Assembly: GCA_014529385.2 (NCBI GenBank)
Contig: CM043953.1
Location: 66,379,872 to 66,443,871 of the forward strand
From: Adiantum capillus-veneris
Taxonomy: Eukaryota; Streptophyta; Polypodiopsida; Polypodiales; Pteridaceae
Length of the DNA stretch: 64,000 nucleotides
Direction: 5' to 3'
Shown: one piece after another, positions 58,883 through 64,000 of the stretch
Numbering within the stretch: position 1 is the first letter of the stretch
Layout of the letters: the number at the start of each line of letters is the position of its first letter
Position numbers and translations under genes: made by a program
Notes under the pieces: generated by a model
The model's input: only the letters and a program-made list of their open reading frames with translations
Database searches by the model: none
Told to the model about the DNA's origin: nothing

Positions 58883-59178
58883 AGGAGGTGAAGAAGAAGA
58901 AGAAGATGGAGATGGAGCAAGAGCACTCTTCAATTGCACAAATGAGAGAATGAGTAAAAATTAGGTTTAGTTGGCTTTTATAGGAGCTCACCCCATTCAT
59001 ACTTGGGCGCCCATGCTTAACCAACTAATCCCTTGAATGTCCAAGTTAAAGTGCGCCTCTCATCGACGATCACTCTACCTTTCCCTATTGGACCGACAAG
59101 CCCGGTACCTGACTCTACCAAATACATAATACGCGTCCATCGTAGGTGATGGGTGTCCGTGTGCCGTGAGGGTTAACA
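58602..59178 (-). repeat. 5' LTR (right copy)
   Basis: 577 bp; nearly identical to 53644-54222. Confidence 0.95.
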
Positions 59179-61901
59179 ACTACGTGAAAATTTTGCATCA
59201 AAAGTTGGACCATATTAGAATGTGGAAGCTCAATCACATCGAGGTACCAAAAATGAAACATTTTCATTAACCGAACATAGCTGTGCTATATATGTAAACA
59301 ACCATCCGTCAATGTTGCTTATAATACTTGTAACCTCAACGCGCCAGTGTCAATCCCAGAGACTCATATTCTCCACATATAGAATATGTCTCATAACATG
59401 ATGTTAGAAAAAAAATGACATACAACAAGTACAAGATGTACTTGTGTGTGGAGGTAACTGCAAACACTCACCGACATGAACAAGAGGGACCCTCATGAAC
59501 CTCACTCCACACTAGCTAAACCGAGCTCCATGAGTTTGTGGACCATGTTGCACACCTTGTGACTAACAACATGTACCAAAAAAAACCGTACCATATAGGC
59601 CTATCATTGTGAGGTGCAAAAATTTCCCAGTACACTACTTTTCCAAAGTGTTTTTCTCCAACATGACCTTGTCGCGTGTCTATCGAGTAAAATGTAAGCA
59701 ACATATACATCCCATTATGGGAACACTTAATCAAAGCATATACGGAACAAGAAAAGTACATACTAAGAAGAAGTTAGAAACATACCATGGAGTATCAAAG
59801 CCTTGCTTGAAGTGGCTCAGTACTGACATAACCTGTCAACCAAACACTAAGGATAAATTAGTGAATAGACAGAGACAATTACCTGATGATTATTCCTCTT
59901 ACCTTGACAATTCGAAACCCTTGGCAAATTCCAAACGATACGACAATTACCCTTTGGTAGATGAGAGGATCTTTCCTTGCAAGTGTAAGTGTGAAGGTTT
60001 CAAGAATTGACCATCAACACTTAAATGAGTGATTTAGTAATCGCAAGCTAGGTCTTCCCCCAAAATTGTGCTCCTATAGACACTCTCCTTGCTTTAGACA
60101 AAGCAAGAGATCCACTGAAGTTGGAATCATATTCACAAATAGATCTTTGGTAGACTTGAAAGTCAATAATTGTGTGTTTTTTATGGACAGTCATGCTATC
60201 TAAAATGTTTGATTCATCTATTATACACCTTGGTAGAGATAAACCTTTACAAGTCTAACTTTCAAAAACTCAACTTGATTTTCACACTAAAATTATGATG
60301 TGCTAAAGGAACACTCAAATAGTTACTAATGGCAAGACTCTTGCTTGTCCATTAGAATTGATGGGTACTCAATTGGATAGAATTATTCGATCTTAATAGC
60401 GATCACTGATGGATTACAAACAAAAGTCTCTTTGCCGTTTGAAAGTAGATGGCTTGTAGCCCTTCTAAAACAGATGGCTCTTAGCCCTTTCCCTTAATCT
60501 CAAATCAATGGCAATACCTGGGCATGGGTTAGAAGCCTTACTTCTTGTGAATTTTATCAAAGCAATTTTGCTTTGCATAGAAAGAAATATTTTGCAAAAT
60601 AAAGGTTAATATAAATTTAAAAATTAAGAACTTAAAAGTTGTAACCTTGTCACCACTTATGGCCAGTTGTCTAGAAATTAACGTAACAAACTCGCTCAAA
60701 TATGTTTCATAGACATATCTACTGCGTGATTGAGTTATTGTATGTACCATATAAGGCCTCTTGGTATGTAATAACTTGTAGACACCTTGGCAAGTTCCCT
60801 TGGGCACATGCCAAAATTGTAGACTTTCTTAGCATAAGTACTCATGGAGTTCTTGTGCTCATAGATAACAGATACTCTTGCCAGCTGACAGATGTCATAG
60901 CAAAAGAAATTCAACCTTGTCAAGCATTCATAGAGAATCAACCTTGCTGAATTGCACATTGTATTGAAAAGCAAAAAAATACTTGCAAGGTATGTACCTC
61001 GTACCTGCTTGGCTTGCTTACTGATGTCCTTGACCATATAGGTTTGTCTTGTTCGATGGCAGAAACTCTAGAAAACTTTGCCTAGGAACCATGTCCTAGA
61101 AAAAATGAAAATTCAAAACACAAACACCCATTGAAATGGTCATGCCATACATTGGTAAAGCTCCCCCAAATTGATATGCTCATAGCATACTCCAGATTGT
61201 GGGTAGGTATTATACCATAAGCATGAAAAAGGAAGCCTTGCTTTTGACATTGCCCTTATAGATATGCACATCCCATGCATGATAAAAAATCTCCAAGGCC
61301 AACTCCTAAGTGTTGTACTGAATGTAGTTGTTTATATTTAGCTAGTGAGCCTTGCTCAACGATCAAAACACCATCTCAAAGGACACGTGTACCTTGCTCT
61401 AGCATAACAAATGACAAGTGTATGATTAGAATCAATCAGCAAGGCCTTGAATATCGAACCGCTGCCATTTTGTCAACAAGTGCAACTTCTTGCAGTTCCT
61501 TGTTCTTTGGTGGCTTGAATCTCTGAAGAAATTGACAAAGTAACTTGCTGAGAGAGAGCATCACCGATTTCAAGAAGTTCAAAACGACCTCAATCAAACA
61601 TAGCTATGCTAGTCTTAATAGTACTAAAAGGACTTGCTTGTTTAATCCCCTTTTAATAGCAACAAGGCACACTTGATGTAATTGTGTAAGTACAAGGTTT
61701 ATGTTTTCTATAATTGAATGGTGAAGAAGCCACCATACTTTTGTTAAGGAAAACTTTTGCTCCCAAACGAGGTTGGCAGGTCATGATTCTCCTTGAGGTA
61801 CTCCTTCTAAGACGATTCTCGTCAAAGTCAAGGTGAATCTCCTCTTCAAAACGGTAAGGGGTTTTTCCATGTGTGAATGCCAAAACGTAAAAATTTATTT
61901 T
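59179..61901. other. No gene recognised
   Basis: About 2.7 kb of AT-rich sequence. It may hold the decayed upstream part of the minus-strand gypsy element whose integrase is at 52571-53530, but I could not identify RT or RNase H motifs on either strand. Confidence 0.4.
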
Positions 61902-62402
61902 TGTTATGGAATTGATATTTATCCATTTAGTGCAGCTGACAGGTGGCAAAAGAAATAGCAGATAATGGATTATGCAGAAGGATATTATATTTTATGTATA
62001 TTTGATTATTCAAGTGCTCTGTACGAGCTTTGGCCATTTATGATCGGTCGGCCAGTTTGTACTCATTTTTTACCATTCAAGAAATCTATAAATGAAATAC
62101 GTGCAAGAGGGAAATGGTCACTCTTGCACGGGGGGAGATTGCACCCAGTGTTCGTATTGTTCTTCTCTCCTTTCCACTCTTCTCTCTCGTCGTGCCGGCG
62201 TAGCACTCCGTTGTAGGAGGTGCACCTGCACGTGCTCTCTTTCCCTCTCCTGCTCTCTATCTCTGGCGTATTGCATACGGCTCGGAGTATGTACAATGAT
62301 GGTTGTCAGGTATACCATTTTGTCGATTTATGGCTTGCTATGTGCTATTTCAAGTATTTTGCAGGGCAGCCAGGCTTCCGGCTGTAGCAGTGGTATCACA
62401 CT
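61902..62402 (+). repeat. Putative copia-type 5' LTR and primer site
   Basis: Starts TGTTATGG and ends GTAGCA at 62389, followed by TGGTATCACAC at 62391, one mismatch from the initiator-tRNA primer site. A TATA-like CTATAAATGAAA lies near 62088, and a CT-rich leader follows. No matching 3' LTR or gag appears downstream in the window, so it is a truncated or solo remnant. Confidence 0.5.
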
Positions 62403-63850
62403 CCAGTGATTGGCATATTTGGATAACCAAAACCTAAGTGCTCCTATTTTCTTTTGGTTTTTAAAATTTATAATTCTATGTCCTTGTTTTATACTATCTT
62501 TTTCATGCAATTTTGGCGTTAATTCTTCAGTAATTTGTAAGTAGTGAAAGATATCTGAATAAGATAGTAGAAATGACAATTTTATACTATGAGCAAGTTA
62601 ACATAGTATTAATGCAAAGACTAGTTATGTTAAAATTAATGCATTAATTAGCACTAGATTTCATTCACAATATCATCTCCATGAATCATCACGTTAGTCA
62701 TTAGCACATGAAAAGTTTGGTATGCAATGGTGATAGATGTATAAGATCAACTAGAGATTTGATAGGACGAGATAGAAGAGGAGAACCCTTGACATTGTAA
62801 GGGAAATCTCAAAAGTACTCAAGGAGACACGTGAAAGACTCCTTGCATGTGGCTGCTGAATATTAAGGAAGCATAGAAAAGGGAATTGAACAATTGTCAA
62901 TTAGGAGAAGAAGAAGGCGTTGCAAAGAATTGCCGGGAACCACCACTTGGTAGGGGAGAGGATTGAAGTGCGACCATTATGAAATCAATTGTGGATGGAC
63001 TCTACGGGATTGCGCCAGCATGGAGGCCAAACTTCATCACTTGACCGCATGCAAGTGATGCCTTCTCTGTGAACGGCAGCATTAAATCTCTCTCCCTCTC
63101 TCCACTTACATGAAGCAATAAATCTCTCTCTTACGTGCGGCAGTAAATCTTACGAGCGGCAGTTGCTCACCAAAAGCGCTCATCACTTACGTATGGTAGT
63201 AAATCTACAGTGGGCATGCAACTGTGTACGCCTAGAATTTTTCTGTGAGTCGCATGCAACCAACCCTCTCTCTTTTTTTTCCCTGACTCCAATCTGCCAT
63301 GCAAAGTCGATATAGGGTGACATCTTGCAATGCGTCAACTACACCACTATCTGTCTGCACCAACCTTACTCGGCGGCTCAAACACATAGTACACACATAA
63401 GATATCCAGCTGGCGGCACCACACACGGCTCTCACTCAACTCCCTCTCACTCAGCCCCTTGCATGCAATTTGCACCTCTTTGATCTCTCACTCTGGACTA
63501 CTAACAGCCGCACACACAAAAACTACTTGTACTCTCTAGCTTATACTCTCTCTCCCTAGTTTGCTTACAGACGGATCTGCATGCTCAACCCCTTCGAATG
63601 ACAGTTACCAGTGCCATGCAGCTCGCACCTGGCAGGCCAAAAACCCATCAGTGTCTTTCAATGATTGGCCACCCTACGGTTCTCTTTCTTTTTCTTTTTC
63701 TATACAGCTACCCCTATCAACATGACACTCTCCATGTAGGGTTGGCATGCCTAACAACTTCACCAACACTGCAGCACCGCACCTTGCATGCACTCGTAGC
63801 TTCTCGACCACCATGCACACACCCACACACACCACACAAATGCTGTTGAA
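62403..63850. other. No gene recognised
   Basis: AT-rich, then CT-rich sequence with small repeats of GCGGCAGTAAATCT (63110-63200). No coding signal. Confidence 0.4.
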
Positions 63851-63984
<134 letters not shown>

Positions 63985-64000
63985 GTAAACCATGCAGATA

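Larger units (their letters stand above)
53644..59178 (-). mobile_element. Non-autonomous LTR retrotransposon with protease-like gene
   Basis: 5,535 bp read right to left, LTRs 58602-59178 (5') and 53644-54222 (3') with very few differences, TSD ACTAC (53639-53643 and 59179-59183), tRNA-Asp-type primer site and polypurine tract. The only gene is a 507-aa retropepsin-like protein; RT, RNase H and integrase are absent, so mobilisation must depend on another element. Near-identical LTRs and an intact ORF indicate a recent insertion. Confidence 0.93.

Overview
This is a eukaryotic, almost certainly land-plant, nuclear window. It holds Ty1/copia and Ty3/gypsy LTR retrotransposons (one of the dual-RNase H Tat type), a plant-type hAT transposase, a LINE fragment, PPR-repeat remnants, CT/GA-rich microsatellites and small AG/GT-bounded introns. 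No intact single-copy host gene was recognised. A seed-free plant (fern or lycophyte) with a large, repeat-filled genome is plausible, but this is inference. Several plus-strand open frames are only mirror images of minus-strand transposon genes or translations of simple repeats.

Layout. 1-1530: scraps of Ty3/gypsy pol and gag-protease. 2911-17340: an old minus-strand Ty3/gypsy element (G1) with integrase, RT/RNase H, protease and gag remnants. Its right LTR is split by a copia element at 11240-16615 (192-bp LTRs, TSD TAGTC). 17439-17806: decayed PPR repeats. 20341-37860: a LINE ORF cut by a hAT-type DNA transposon (20735-37666). The hAT element has a plus-strand transposase remnant, arrays of subterminal repeats at both ends, and two minus-strand cargo genes: a protein kinase and a coiled-coil/RING protein. 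The RING gene is itself cut by a young 9,990-bp Tat-type gypsy element (23376-33365, TSD CTTTG).

40151-49730 is the most unusual part: a DNA transposon with about 41-bp terminal inverted repeats and a TA duplication. Its rightward genes are a DDE-like transposase of a family I cannot name and a coiled-coil protein ending in a histone H3 fold that looks like centromeric H3 (CENH3). Its leftward genes are two multi-exon genes of unknown function. A near-perfect 368-bp palindrome lies between the converging gene sets. To the right are gypsy gag and integrase remnants (50325-53530), a young LTR element encoding only an aspartic-protease-like protein (53644-59178, TSD ACTAC), a copia-type LTR with primer site (61902-62402) and a CT microsatellite at the edge.

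Most genes carry a few in-frame stops explicable by C-to-T changes (CAG/CAA/CGA to stop, or TGG to TAG/TGA). This is the decay expected of methylated plant transposons, and it leaves the original coding frames easy to follow.
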